From Pohlia nutans (taxonomy: Eukaryota; Streptophyta; Bryopsida; Bryales; Mniaceae): a DNA stretch of 64,000 nt. The notes beneath the pieces are model-generated. The model did no database searches. It saw only the letters and a list, made by a program, of their open reading frames with translations, and was not told where the DNA came from. The DNA lies in NCBI GenBank assembly GCA_022496805.1, contig CM040104.1:1480650-1544649 (forward strand), in the 5' to 3' direction. The position numbers and the translations under genes are program-made. The number at the start of each line of letters is the position of its first letter. Position 1 is the stretch's first letter. Of the stretch, positions 24,920 to 36,004 are shown in pieces.

Positions 24920-25482
24920 TTAATCCCTAAGTGACCGATCAACCCTTTTCTGGTCGTAGTCCAAACATCAGTGACTACCTATGGTTAGAAAATGACATTT
25001 TTTGAGTTTTGATTTTTTGTCAAAATTGGGGATAAAGATCATGTTCTAGTGTTGATTGATGCATTTCATTTGCAATATTGAGGTTCACTAAGGAAAATTT
25101 TCAACAACAAACACCTCGATTTTGTATTAGAGTTATAAACCTTCCCATTTTGGGAAAGTAATGATGTTCTTTCATTATAAAAAGTTTCTTCTTTTTATTT
25201 TAGGACAAAATGTTTAATTTTAACCAATCATACTAAATTCCAAATTTCAAAAATAAAAATTGTAATTTTGGTGAATATTAGATGGTAAATGCTTCTAAAT
25301 TCATTAAATGAGTGTCAAACATTTTTTGAGAGTATGACTGTACATATATTTACTTAACATATATTTACTTAACATCATGCTTCTTATTTTCTCTTTTGGA
25401 CCCAACTTCATCAAAGTTGCAAAAGTAACATTTTATAACACATCTAGGTTTTGCCCTTACCCCTCTGTCATTTAGGAGTTAA
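24920..25482. mobile_element. TTAA element F, 563 bases
   Basis: It starts TTAATCCCTAAGTGACCG and ends with the reverse complement of TTAACTCCTAAATGACAG. It is bounded by TTAA at 24920-24923 and 25479-25482. Its right part is clearly homologous, in inverted orientation, to the segment 34708-34990: both share AACACATCTA(G/T)GTTTTG and the ACTTCATCAAA region. No coding sequence is present. This matches a piggyBac-like non-autonomous element. Confidence 0.65.
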
Positions 25483-25788
25483 GATAAAGACATTATTGTT
25501 TTTCTTTATAAAGAATTGTCAATATGTCTCTCTTCAATAGCTGTTTTTTGCAAGGAAAAATCAACGTTGTATTATTATGCAATTTTGATAAATCATGCCA
25601 AATTTTACTTTTCAAAAACAAGAATTCCATTCATAGTGAATATTTTTCTACTTTTTGCATTTCTAACGAGATGATTAATTAAAGAACGTGGATGTTGAAT
25701 TTTTAAATCTTGATTGCATAAACATGTAGGTAACAACAATACATAGATTATCCTTTGAAGAAATATATATAAAAAGTTGTAAAACAAT

Positions 25789-26013
25789 CACTCTATATTA
25801 GACAATTCAATTTCATGTTATCACCACCCAAATTTTATAAAATGAATATCTCTAAATTGTAATTAAACTTTGGAAAACTAATAGGACCATCATGCTAAAA
25901 AGTATAAAGTTATTTAACTCTAAAACGTTGAGTTATAAAATCTAATTAAAATTTAGATATACATGTTTTATAAAATTTGGGTGGTGACAATAAATTGAAT
26001 TGTCTGTAGAGTG
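25789..26013. mobile_element. foldback MITE, CACTCTA...TAGAGTG, AAT duplication
   Basis: Inverted arms of about 50 bases (sharing AGACAATTCAATTT and CACCACCCAAATTTTATAAA) enclose a centre of about 125 bases. The ends are CACTCTA and TAGAGTG. AAT occurs directly on both flanks (25786-25788 and 26014-26016). A three-base duplication with CACT-starting ends fits a CACTA-related MITE. Confidence 0.65.
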
Positions 26014-26290
26014 AATTTTGCAAAAAAATTCCAAGTTTTTCTTCAAAGAATAAATTTTGCATTTATGTTTGTAAAATATAATTAAAAAGTTCGAAATCAA
26101 TGTTATTATTTTATCATTATTACGGTAAAAAATGAAAAAAACAGAAAAGGTCTTATTTTTCAAAAGTAAAATTTAGCATAATTGCATAAAAATAAAATGT
26201 TGATTGTGCCTCACACAAAGAATGAATGGCTCATGGAAAGGGACAAACATACATTTTGTAAGAAACGTTGTTAACAACATCATCTGTATA

Positions 26291-26839
26291 TTAACCCTTT
26301 AATGTCCTGATTCAACACTGTTTTCAAAGATTCATTATAAAATGTTTGATGAAAAACAAGAATGGTGTTGATGTACAAAGCAAAGTTATAAATGTCAATG
26401 TGAAGATAACATCTGTACGGTTGGATTCATCATGTTTATTATTATTATTTTTAAATTAATTTTGCAAGGTTTTCTCTTGAAATTCAATTAAAAATCCAAA
26501 ATTAACACAAAATCATTAACAAAATATTGTAATGAAATTGGAATAACATGCACTACAAGATGGTATGGTTTCCATTATTTGATTTTGCTTATTTTGGAAA
26601 ATCATGTTTAAGGTCTCACTTTTTGAACTAAGAATGAAACTTGGCATAAACCACTTTTGTTATTTTTCAAAAATTCGCAATGTCTTATTTTGAAGATCCA
26701 TACTGTACAAGTGGTAATAAACTAGCACAAGAATCAAGAGAATTTTGGATGGATGAAAGACATCAATGTATGTGGTGAAGGGACGTGTTAGAAATCATCC
26801 AGCGTCCAAAATATGGACGCTGGCGCGTCAAAGGGTTAA
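26291..26839. mobile_element. TTAA element A, 549 bases
   Basis: It is bounded by TTAA at 26291-26294 and 26836-26839. The ends read CCCTTTAATGTC and, reversed, CCCTTTGACGCG. Just inside the right end lies the palindrome CAGCGTCCAaaatatggacgctg (26800-26822). It is non-coding. A second copy in inverted orientation, carrying an insertion, lies at 33834-34711; the shared interior includes CTACAAGATGGTA and TTCCATTATTTGATT. Confidence 0.8.
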
Positions 26840-27643
26840 CCCTTTACCGCCCATGGTGGTTCTGGAGAAACCACCTTTTTCTGGGTGATGTTTCTTTAAA
26901 TCTATCTCTGTTGAAATTAGAGGTACTATTAATAGTATCCAACCGTACGAATGTAAGCATAGCTTAATGAAACAAGTCTCAGTTAAATCTTGATAAGATC
27001 GGACCGTTGGATTGGAAGATTATAGTATATCTTTGAACCGTATAATGCACACTCAAAAATGAGATTTCGGGGGGTGTGTGACTTCAAGGTTAAATAGAAT
27101 TTGGGTTAAATTTTCAAAAATAAAAGTGAAGATGTTCAGCAATGACTTGTGTCAACACCTCTTCATTGCAATCTTTCATGTCAAGAATAGACTCATACAT
27201 AATTATTGTGAATTTTATAAGTGAAAGTGACTTATCCATGTACAGTTTAGAACAAAATTTATACGTTCAAATAATAAAGGAGTTAGTATAGTGATCAAGA
27301 TCAGACTACATACACTAATGGAACATGAAGAAGAGAACACAATCCAAAAAGAAAAACGAGATAACAAACTTCCAATCTCTAGAAATTCAACATAGTACAT
27401 ATGCTGTATTTGTAAGTATTTGCTGTATTTTGAGGTATTTGCAGTATTTTGGTGTTTTGTACATAGGTATTTGGATATCTAGGAAAGTCGGATTCCAAAT
27501 TTTCTTTTTGCATCATCTCCAGAATCAAAAGTTACACATCTGAACTTCAGAAACTGTACTGAGATGGTTCAGAGATTTTCCAGAATTTCATTATCCAGTG
27601 ATCTAGTGACCACTTAGTGGTTACCTGGGCACCAAAGGGTTAA
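26836..27643. mobile_element. TTAA element B, 808 bases, abutting A
   Basis: It begins at the same TTAA that ends element A and finishes at TTAA 27640-27643. The ends are CCCTTTACCGCCCATGGT and, reversed, CCCTTTGGTGCCCAGGT. Subterminal palindromes are GGTGGTTCTGGAGAAACCACC-like (26855-26875) on the left and GTGACCACTTAGTGGTTAC on the right. No coding sequence is seen. Confidence 0.7.
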
Positions 27644-27657
27644 GTGCCGGGTACTGA

Positions 27658-27697
27658 ATGGGTATAATAGTAAAAGAATGGGTATAATAGTAAAAGA
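27658..27697. repeat. 19-base direct duplication
   Basis: The 19-base unit GGGTATAATAGTAAAAGAA occurs twice back to back, 20 bases apart. No function is suggested. Confidence 0.7.
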
Positions 27698-27810
27698 ACC
27701 AAATCTATGTACATTTCTTTAAAGAGACAAAATGGACAGTTCGTAACTTCGTATAATTTCCTTATGATACTCATCAGAGTGCAGCCCGGCCATCACTAGA
27801 ACTGGCCATA

Positions 27811-27931
27811 ACTGGGTATGTCCTGGGCATGTACTGGGTATGTCCGGGGTATGTCCGGGGTATGTCCTGAGTATGTCCTGGGTATGTCCTGGGTATGTTC
27901 TGGGTATGTCCTGGGTGAGTCCTGGTTTTGT
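27811..27931. repeat. 11-bp tandem repeat, about 11 copies
   Basis: About eleven copies of a unit close to CCTGGGTATGT (variants include CCGGGGTATGT and CCTGAGTATGT) lie about 870 bases upstream of the HR-lesion-inducer-like gene. Reading frames through it give repeated peptides on both strands, which I regard as artefacts. Confidence 0.85.
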
Positions 27932-28803
27932 CGGCGGTGGCGATTCGGCCGGCCAAGGGTACGAGACCAGGATCCGACGGGGTATATGCAATCGCGGATA
28001 GGAGCGGGGTATCAACTGGGAAGAGCAAGAGCACCGGGTCCGGTCCGGTTACCCTAAACTGGTCTCCTCTCCTGTCTGCCTGCCTTGCATCCTCCTGCGC
28101 TGTGGGCTTGGCTTGCTGCTGCTGCTGCTGCTGCTGGCGGTGCTTTACCTCTCGTTTTGTTTTCCCGCCGCACTGCTCTGTTCTGCTCTGCGCTGCTCTG
28201 CTCCGTTGTGGTCTGGTGAGGGTGCACTGGAGCCCAGCCGAGCCAGCCAGCGCTGAGTGCCCGCGATCGCCACCACCTCGATCGCGGCGCTGCCTCACCC
28301 CTATCTCCGCTTCCTGGTTCGTTCTTCCCTTTCTTCGTTGCCTCAGTCCCTTAGCGTACGTTTCACTCCCGTTTCGCGCTTTCTCCCCAACCCTCTTTCT
28401 TGGGTTTCCTGTTTCTTGTGTCGGACGGTTGAGTCCCGTGTTTTGAATAGGCGTGCCTGCCAAGCCCTTTCCGCTGCGCCATTTCAGTAGTTTGACATCA
28501 TTTTTCTGTTTTTCATTTTTTTCATTTTTCAGTTTTATTGCTTCTCTGGTGTTTTCTGGAGATTTCATTGTCATGCGACGGGTCTTGGCTATTTTTAGGT
28601 TAGAGTGATTCACGGTGTGTGTTTCGCAGCCTGGCCACAAGTTTTTGTTTTTAAAAACTTCGTGTCGGTGGTTGGAGGTGCTTTTACTTTGCTTTGGTTT
28701 TCTGACTGTCTTGGTTTCCCATTTTCATATTTGTATAATTTTTTAGTTCTAAAATTTAGTAAATTGACGTTTTGTGGTATGGGCTGTGTGTGTGCAGACA
28801 GCC
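27932..28803 (+). promoter_or_regulatory. promoter / leader of the HR-lesion-inducer-like gene
   Basis: This stretch is GC-rich between 27930 and 28490, with a GCT microsatellite at about 28111-28135 and a CT-rich segment, then T-rich to the start codon. It looks like a CpG-rich promoter and a 5'UTR that may contain an intron. Open frames here are low-complexity and match nothing I know. Confidence 0.4.
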
Positions 28804-30024
28804 ATGGGGTTTATATCCTTCATCGGAAGGGTCACTTTCTCTGCGATCTTCATTTTGGCTGCCTGGCAGAAGTGAGTCGGTTTATTTTATTAGTGGATTT
28901 TCCCCAGCTTGTCGTTTTTTGAAACATCCATTGTAGCGATCCAATGAAATTCTCGTGTCGAAGAACGTAATCGAAAGATCCTTTCTTGGTCATCGTAAGT
29001 ATGTGCAGTACTAAATGGTGCTAATACTTGGGGGTCATTTTTTAGGATCCAAGACTTCGGAGATGATGGAGGCTCTACTTTGAAGACATTGGAACCTAAA
29101 TTGGATCTGTTCAAGAATCATGTTTTTGAGACACTCCATTTCAAGGTTCCTCCTGTCGAGGTACGTCTTATTTTTGAATCTCTGTTCTAACTTCAGGGAA
29201 TTTTATTTTTCTTGTCTAGTACTTCTGTGTGTTCTATTTGACATTCCTCCCAAATCATTCCATCTGTGAAATCGCCATCTTTTAGTTGAGTTCCCATCTC
29301 AGTCTTTCACAAGAGTGTTTTACATCCTCAAAGAGTTAGTCTCGATAAGTTTCCTTTTGCATATGACGAGTTTCTTGTCGGTGCAGACTAAGCATTTACT
29401 GATGGGAGCAATTGCGTTGGAGGGTTTTGGCGGCCTGCTATTCACAGTGGGCAGCAGTGTTGGCGCGTACTTGCTGGTCTGCTGTTTTCCTCAAAATTTC
29501 GTTTTTGACTTACTGTGAGTGGTTTTCATAGCGATGAATGAAATTTTGAACTAAGATTACTAAGACTTTGTCTAGACTTTTGTGACTACGGTATGCCTGC
29601 TAATGCGGTTGTGCGTGGTGTCCCCAGCTCATCTTTTTAGCGGCTGTTACCCCAATCGTTCATGACTTCTACAACTTTGATCTTGCAAGCCCAGAGTATG
29701 TTCACCAGTTCAACCAATTTCTGAAGGTAATTGGATTCCATCATATCTTGTGTTCATTTTAGAACGTATGTCTTTGTTAGTGATGGATCACGGTTCACTT
29801 GTTAAAATGTCGCTTTTTGGTGCTTCTTCCTCATTTCATTTTGTTGTATGATTTCTAAGATTCTCATATTGATAGAGGCCTACAGCAGAGACTCCTAATT
29901 GACATTTGTGGCTGGACTGCAGAACTTGGCGCTTTTTGGAGCTCTTTTGTTTTTCTTGGGGATGAGGAACTCCACCTACCGACAGATCAGGAGGAAGCAG
30001 CCATCCAAGTCTAAGGTTCAGTAA
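28804..30024 (+). CDS. HR-like lesion-inducing family membrane protein
   Basis: Exons are 28804-28871, 29046-29160, 29387-29476, 29628-29726 and 29923-30024; phases close to 157 residues, the usual size for this plant family. The start MGFISFIGRVTFSAIFILAA is a membrane segment. Then come LKPKLDLF-like and FKVPPVE, AIALEGFGGLLFTVGSSVGAYLL (split in evidence: AIALEGFGG / LLFTVGSSVGAYLL), PIVHDFYNFD and NLALFGALLFFLGMRNS, ending in a basic tail. This gives about four membrane spans. The family is named after a tobacco clone that causes lesions when overexpressed; its biochemical role is not established. The gene is intact. Confidence 0.92.
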
Positions 30025-32275
30025 TTTTAGAACTGGAACTTTGTGTAGTGACATTAGAAAAGACAGGTATAAAGGAACAGTAACGTCGTATACACCCTTT
30101 TACAGATCCTGTAGTCTAGTCATTTTTGAAAGTTAGTAGACGGATACCTTTTCTGAATCCTCATTTTGAATATTCAAACGATGCTTGAATGGACTTCTGG
30201 CATTTTTCGGGGGCTTGATGTTTATTCAAGTAACTTGTTGGACAATTTTATGCTTTACAACTCTTCTGGAAGTGTGGCATGCATTTGTGCCAGAGTCGTG
30301 AGAATGCTGTGGTCATTACACAAACGGATATTATTGGGTAATGACCATCCAAGGCTGACAAGTTGCAGTTTTGCAATTGTGCCCTAAATCACTTTCCTCC
30401 CATAAATTGAATGATTTATGGTGATCAAGGAACACGTGACTTTTCAATCTTATCCTTCTCTTTTTGGAAGAGAATTCTAAGAACTTAGGCCATGCATGCA
30501 GGATGCCTGATGTCGGCACTTCAGTAGATGTTGGTAGACTGAACTTTTGATGGTAACCTTTGAGTCATTGACATCGATGTTAAGACTTCAGTTTTGGTAT
30601 AATTTTTTACTCTTGGCGGATATACTAGAGTCATAGCTAAATTGTTATGCTCAGATGCGATTACCAGTAATAACCAGTGTCATATAAATCTCGCAAATTC
30701 CTTGATTAACCTCAAGGTTAGAATGTGGTGGTAGTGCTGTGAACTCTGACGTGCAATTAGATTTGGCTGGGTGTGTGATTTGGATCAGAGTGTGCGGACT
30801 GTTCCCAGACTTGACAGAGACTGTAAAAGTAAAATGCAGCTTCATCAGCAGAAAATGGAGGAACCAGGCACTATACATTACATACGTCGTACCACCCACA
30901 AAAGCAGAACAAGGAATCTGCTTCACATGGAGGATGCTTTATGCAAGGAAACATTGCCTACTTCTGTAACTCCAGACCAAGCAAGTACTGTTGCACTAAT
31001 ACCAACTCTTCCTGTCATGTAAAAATAAGGTTCAATTGGCTCTCAAAACTGAGGAGCCCTTGTTTGTACTAATCCTGAAAACCTTCTTGTCATGCACTTA
31101 CCAGCTCCTCTATCTGGGTCTTTACACTTGGGAAGTGGTGATTTACGAAGTGCAATGCAAATACTGTGAAACTCTGCTGGAAAATTTCCCGTTTCATTTC
31201 CTTTCAACAAAATTCCTATTTGTAACTGAGGAATAAGGGGGATGAAGTTGCCTCCATGACATTCTTGTCTTTCAAGTGGCAACTCCTTGATGCACCCCCT
31301 CCCCTTGTTCATGGTGTCCTGACTTCCAAGGGGTGCCCTGACTGCCATAGGCCTCACACATGGAGAAATTTTCACTTAACAAAAATAATATCAAGGATAA
31401 GCCCTGCACAAGGAGCACAATAATCTCTGCACTAGGGGCAACATTTCTTTCTAGTTTCTTTTTAATTGTTTAATTACAACAAAGATTTCTAGCACTACCA
31501 AGTCTGTTCATCAAGGATCATGAATTACTTCCATTTCTAATGACATACACTAAATGGGTTATTTAGTGTCAAGCGAGGATTGACGTCTTTTACCACAATT
31601 TCTTCAAATAGTATCCCTACACTACATAGGAGTTTGCCACTTGTCATTCCCACTTTCATTGAGAGTGCCGTGTTCCTTCTAAGTGATGAGGTGCCATGCC
31701 ATGTTAATTATAAAGTTGCCCTATGTCATTGGAACACTGCATTTATTTCTTTCTTACAAGGACACTGTATGTTCCTAAAATCAAATAGTATCCGCGTTGA
31801 GAAATAGCATCCGAGTTGAGAAATAACATTCGAGTTGAGAAATAGTGTTTCTTCAATGTAGTACTACTGTACACACGTAGCAGGTTATTACACACATAAC
31901 AATTACAGAGTATTATTTTTGAAAGATTTTATTTTATGTCAAATTTGTAAATTTTTCCCATTATTTATTTTCTTCATACAAAAAAAGGAAAAAGGAAAAT
32001 CTCCTAAAATTATAGATTATTTTTATAGATTTTTTGGGTACAAACCAGCTATATGGTTGCTAAAATTCCAATCCTTGAACTGTTTCTTCTATGATTTGTA
32101 ATTTTTTTGACAAAATACTTTGAATTTGAATATTTCAAGGTCATTGGGTCCAATTCTAAAGAATCGCCTTCAGAATAAAAAATCATCCAGTCTAATGAAT
32201 AAATTTGGCTTATAAGGCATGTGGAAGTAGCAGCACTTCTAAGAATGTAGGTAAGTACAGCGCATCCAAACCTCT
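30025..32275. other. intergenic, no gene seen
   Basis: This is the 3' flank of the HR-lesion-inducer-like gene followed by AT-rich DNA. Several open frames of 70-110 codons are present, but none resembles a known protein and none has convincing splice partners. A small tandem repeat lies at 31790-31848. Confidence 0.45.
31790..31848. repeat. 19-bp tandem repeat, 3 copies
   Basis: Three successive copies of a unit close to ATCCGAGTTGAGAAATAGC. No function is suggested. Confidence 0.75.
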
Positions 32276-32821
32276 TTAACCCTTAAACGTCTAGGCATCC
32301 AGTTTCTGGACGTTTGTTGGTCAAACCCTAAACTTTGATCTTGAAGACGACTTTTGTTGCTAATACACCCAACTAAGAAAATGAAGTTTATTAAGTCTAG
32401 TTTGAACTCCACTTTTCAAATCTTAAAAATTCCAATTATTGAGTATTTTATTGCTTGTGTAAGCTTTGTAGCTCAAGGTTTGAATTACACTACATAGGAT
32501 GTTCACCTTTCAAATTTCAAAATTTAAATAAAAAATTTCTATGGAAAACATATCATGATTCTCCATTGTAATTTGTACCTGCTCCCAAAAAAATATTAAA
32601 TTTTTAAAGCTTTTTTGTAATAAAAAATATATTTTGAAGTATTTGACTTAAAAATTTGTTAAAAAGGCCGTATTAAATAAAAAAATCTGAAAATTTCAAG
32701 ACTTATAGGAAACATTCAATTCCATGCATGAAAAATATTACAAAATATATTTTGATAAATCTTGAAGGCTAAATTGTGTAGTTTGACTTTCCTACAAAGG
32801 AGTGGTACGTTTAAGGGTTAA
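32276..32821. mobile_element. TTAA element C, 546 bases
   Basis: It is bounded by TTAA at 32276-32279 and 32818-32821, with an 11-base perfect inverted repeat CCCTTAAACGT at the ends. The subterminal palindrome GGCATCCAGTTTCTGGACG lies just inside the left end. Its left third is homologous to the element at 60224-60831 (shared TTTGTTGGTCAAA and GAATTACACT motifs). It is non-coding. Confidence 0.85.
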
Positions 32822-33833
32822 TATCATAACGTCAGCGTATGAAATTCATACCATTATATACAGTTTTATAATATTGTGATAATTTTGTGTTATGTATAAA
32901 AGTAACATTAATCCCTAACTTTTTGAGAAAGACATATATGTCTTGTCCATCACTTTGAAACTTGTTAAGAACGATGGCATAGCAACATACTATAATTAGA
33001 AATTGCATGATTTTTCAAATTATAATAAATCAACAGGCTCATATATGTCTACAATTTTTTCTGGTAAATTTTACAATTTTGTCTACATTTATGGTAAATT
33101 TTACAATTAAAACACATCAATTAAGAAATTTAGTAAACATGTTATATCATGTTGATGTTTTTACATTTTAGCCTATTATATCATCTTCAATCCATTAGGA
33201 ATTAAAGTAATGTGGAATAACTCATAAGCACCTACCCCCACCTCCCCTTTCTTCAATTCTAGCCATGTAGGTGCCCTTAAAAAACCTTAGTAACCACCAC
33301 CAAAAGAACTTAAAATTGATCACTTATCATTTAATAAGTCGCTTCTACGAGTGGAATTGCAACATCTAGGATGTAATTCATGATACTTTGTGTAATGGAA
33401 AAACACCACCTTATGTGAGTGGGCCAATAACCGACGCCGATCATAAACAAACTCCTATATTGTCTTCATCAATGACATTCCACTATGCCAAAAACTAACA
33501 ATCACTAAAATAGTTATGCAAAGAAAGAGGCCCGCGGAGCGGGGCCTCTCCCAGTGTAAAGCCCGTAGTGGATTTAGTTAAAACATAACAGAAATGAGAG
33601 GTGATTGTTGGTTTCTCAATCACTTGGGCCGTTTCAATGAGAACCTAGAGGTCGGTGGATTGAGCTTCGTCAACGACATAGTAACGGACAGGCTTTTATT
33701 TGGTGCGGAGGGCAATTTGGTGTGAAGATTTCTCACAGAGAAGTTTTTTTGTCTTCCCAAATTTTGGGAGGGCTTTTGGCGATGGGAGTCGCCTGTAAAA
33801 TGAGCGGAAGAAATCTGCTAGGGCTTTATGACT
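32822..33833. other. intergenic; short GC-rich hairpin at 33527-33548
   Basis: AT-rich DNA to about 33500, then a GC-richer segment to 33830. At 33527-33548 the arms GAGGCCC and GGGGCCTC can pair around a short loop. I see no gene. The GC-rich part resembles none of the genes in the window. Confidence 0.4.
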
Positions 33834-34711
33834 TTAGCCCTTTGAGGCGCCAACATCCAATATATGGACGATGAACAGATTCAAACTATTCTCTTAACCC
33901 TTAAACGTCAAGAGGGCCTGGGCGGGGCAGCCCGGAAGGCATCTAAATTTTTGGAGGGAAAAAAAAAAAAAAAGGAAAAAAAATGTAAAAACGGCCCTGC
34001 GGGACTCTACTAGCCAGCACTGTAGCACTGCGGCATCTCAGCTGCCCCAACCTCAAGAACTTGTTCAATTTCATAACTTTGATTGCTTACCAACGATTTC
34101 ACAATCTTTCAAATGAGGCGCAAATTTGCAATCTAGATCGCTTTTTCAGTAGCTTTCCAACGCACCAATCCACGCTTGATTTGGTTGAGAAAATCTACTT
34201 TTTTCTTGATTATTCTCTTTTAAATAAGCCCATGGGGCTTACCTTGACGTTTAGGGGTTAACTACATACATGGACAGTTCTCATCCATCCAAATTTCTCT
34301 TGGTTCTTGTGCGAGTTGACCATTATTTGTAGTGTATGGATCTTCAAAATAAGACATTATGATTTTTTGAAAAACAACACAATTAGTTTATATCAAGTTT
34401 CATTCTTAATTCAAAAAGTGAGACTCTAAACATGATTTTTCAAAATAAGTAGAATCAAATAATGGAAACTGTACCATCTTGTAGTGCATATTATTCCAAT
34501 TTCATTACAATATTTTCTAATTTTTTTGTGTTAATTTGGGTTTTTAATTGAATTTCAAAAGAAATCCTTGCAAAATTAATTTAAAAAAAAAATATGATGA
34601 ATCCAACTGTGCAGATGTGATCTTCACATTGACATTTACAACTTTGTTGTGAACATCAACTCCATTTTTGTTTTTTGCAAACAATGTCAAATCGGGACGC
34701 AAAAGGGTTAA
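33834..34711. mobile_element. TTAA element A', inverted copy of A, interrupted by D
   Basis: The left border is TTAG (33834-33837, a degraded TTAA) followed by CCCTTTGAGGCGCC; the right border is TTAA 34708-34711 preceded by GCAAAAGGG. With element D (33894-34261) removed, the rest is about 514 bases and follows element A in reverse over its whole length. The subterminal palindrome is CATCCAATATATGGACGATG. Confidence 0.8.
33894..34261. mobile_element. TTAA element D, 368 bases, nested in A'
   Basis: The ends read CCCTTAAACGTCAAG and, reversed, CCCCTAAACGTCAAG. It is bounded by TTAA 33894-33897 and 34258-34261. It splits the A-homologous sequence between ATTCTC and CTACATACAT, so D inserted into A' after A' was in place. 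An A-rich run lies at 33960-33980. It is non-coding. Confidence 0.85.
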
Positions 34712-34990
34712 CCCCTAAAAGCCCGAGGGGTATTGGACAAAACATAGATGTGTTATAATATATGCCTTCCATATATTTGATGAAGTTTGGTTCAATAGAC
34801 AAAATGTAGGGCATAATCTCTACAAAACAACCATACAGTCAAACTTCCAAAAACAACTTTAATTAATTTTTTTAATGAATTTAAAAGCATTAACCTTTGA
34901 AAATTTGTATTAATTATAATATTCACTTTTAGAGTTTAAAACTTAGCATGATTGGTTAAAGTTGGTTTATCTATTCTAAACTTTAAAAGG
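34708..34990. mobile_element. TTAA element E, left part only, abutting A'
   Basis: It begins at the TTAA that ends A' and reads TTAACCCCTAAAAGCCCGAG. The first 280 bases are homologous to the inverted right part of element F (24920-25482). I cannot find the opposite end, so it is probably truncated near 34990. Confidence 0.6.
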
Positions 34991-35021
34991 TGCAGCGCTT
35001 AAAATATCAGTTTATGCCTTT

Positions 35022-35087
35022 AGATTTGCCCTTAAATTGCCTATTTGCCAATTTATGTCAGTCAAATAGGCAATTTAAGGGCAATCT
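35022..35087. repeat. 25-bp-arm hairpin
   Basis: The arm CCCTTAAATTGCCTATTTG (within 35022-35047) is matched by its reverse complement in 35063-35087, with one extra T in the left arm and a loop of about 15 bases. There is no T-run of a terminator type, and none would be expected in a nuclear genome. Confidence 0.75.
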
Positions 35088-36004
35088 ACTTGACCTAAGA
35101 GTCAAGAGTGTGTGACCTAGAATTTTCTTTACACATTCTATACACTTTCACTTATCACATTTACATGCAACTTCTTGTCACATAATAAAGTGTGATAGTG
35201 AGAGTAGAGAGTAATTGCCAAGTGGTTTAGTGAGAGAACATGGGATGTAACACTAGAGGTGATATTTCCAAGTCAAATTGTAAGAGGTCGATGCCACTCT
35301 AAACTAATTTCAAGATCACACGTGGTATTTGGGGGGAGATAAATAAATTGATTTCTCCAATTACCTAACGAATGATCAAGATTCAGAATGATCAAGATGT
35401 TTGTCAAGTACACTCAGCACTCTTTTATATCACCCCTTTGGCAACTAACAACGTACAGTACATGAGTAAGAAACAGGATACATGAAGGAGTAACCAACAA
35501 CGTACATGAGTTAAGAACTGGACATGTGAATGTGATTTTGGAGAGTGATAATTCTGAATGTACTGAGAACTTGACCAGTATGCACGTGAATCACGACCAC
35601 TTGTGGTGGAATACTGGTAAAGAAATGTTCTAGAGCATCGAAAACATTTCTTGAGAGATATTGCAGTCAGCCCTACGCCCCCACCACCCCATTCAAGTTC
35701 AACCACATCCACCCTGAGACTAGGGGCATTTAAAGGGCAAAAATAAGTCACAGCAGGACCATCAGAGGACCTAAGGTCCAATTTCTAATATAAAAAAATC
35801 AGGAAGAAATTTCTGTCTAGGTTTCAAGGTGGAAATTTCCACCGAAAGCATGCCTGCCTCCTCAGATTCACATGCACAAGATCATTGCTCTGCATCTCTC
35901 GTGTGATTGTGTAAGGCCGGGTGTAGGCTCGTGTTCAGTGTTCCCAACACCGAAGCATTTCATGCATATAAGGGAATCTCACCAGACCACCGAATAAGTT
36001 ACGA
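35088..36004. other. 3' flank of the UTR2-type gene, no gene seen
   Basis: AT-rich to 35400, then moderately balanced sequence that probably includes the 3'UTR of the transporter gene, which is read leftward. No coding sequence is supported. Confidence 0.4.

Noticed and set aside
27774..28640. Long leftward frame with repeated HTQDIPRTYPG
   Set aside because: The peptide is produced by the 11-bp repeat and the rest is low-complexity antisense to a promoter.
33527..33548. GC-rich hairpin suggestive of organellar DNA
   Set aside because: Too short to infer transfer from plastid or mitochondrion; flanks match no organellar gene I recognise.
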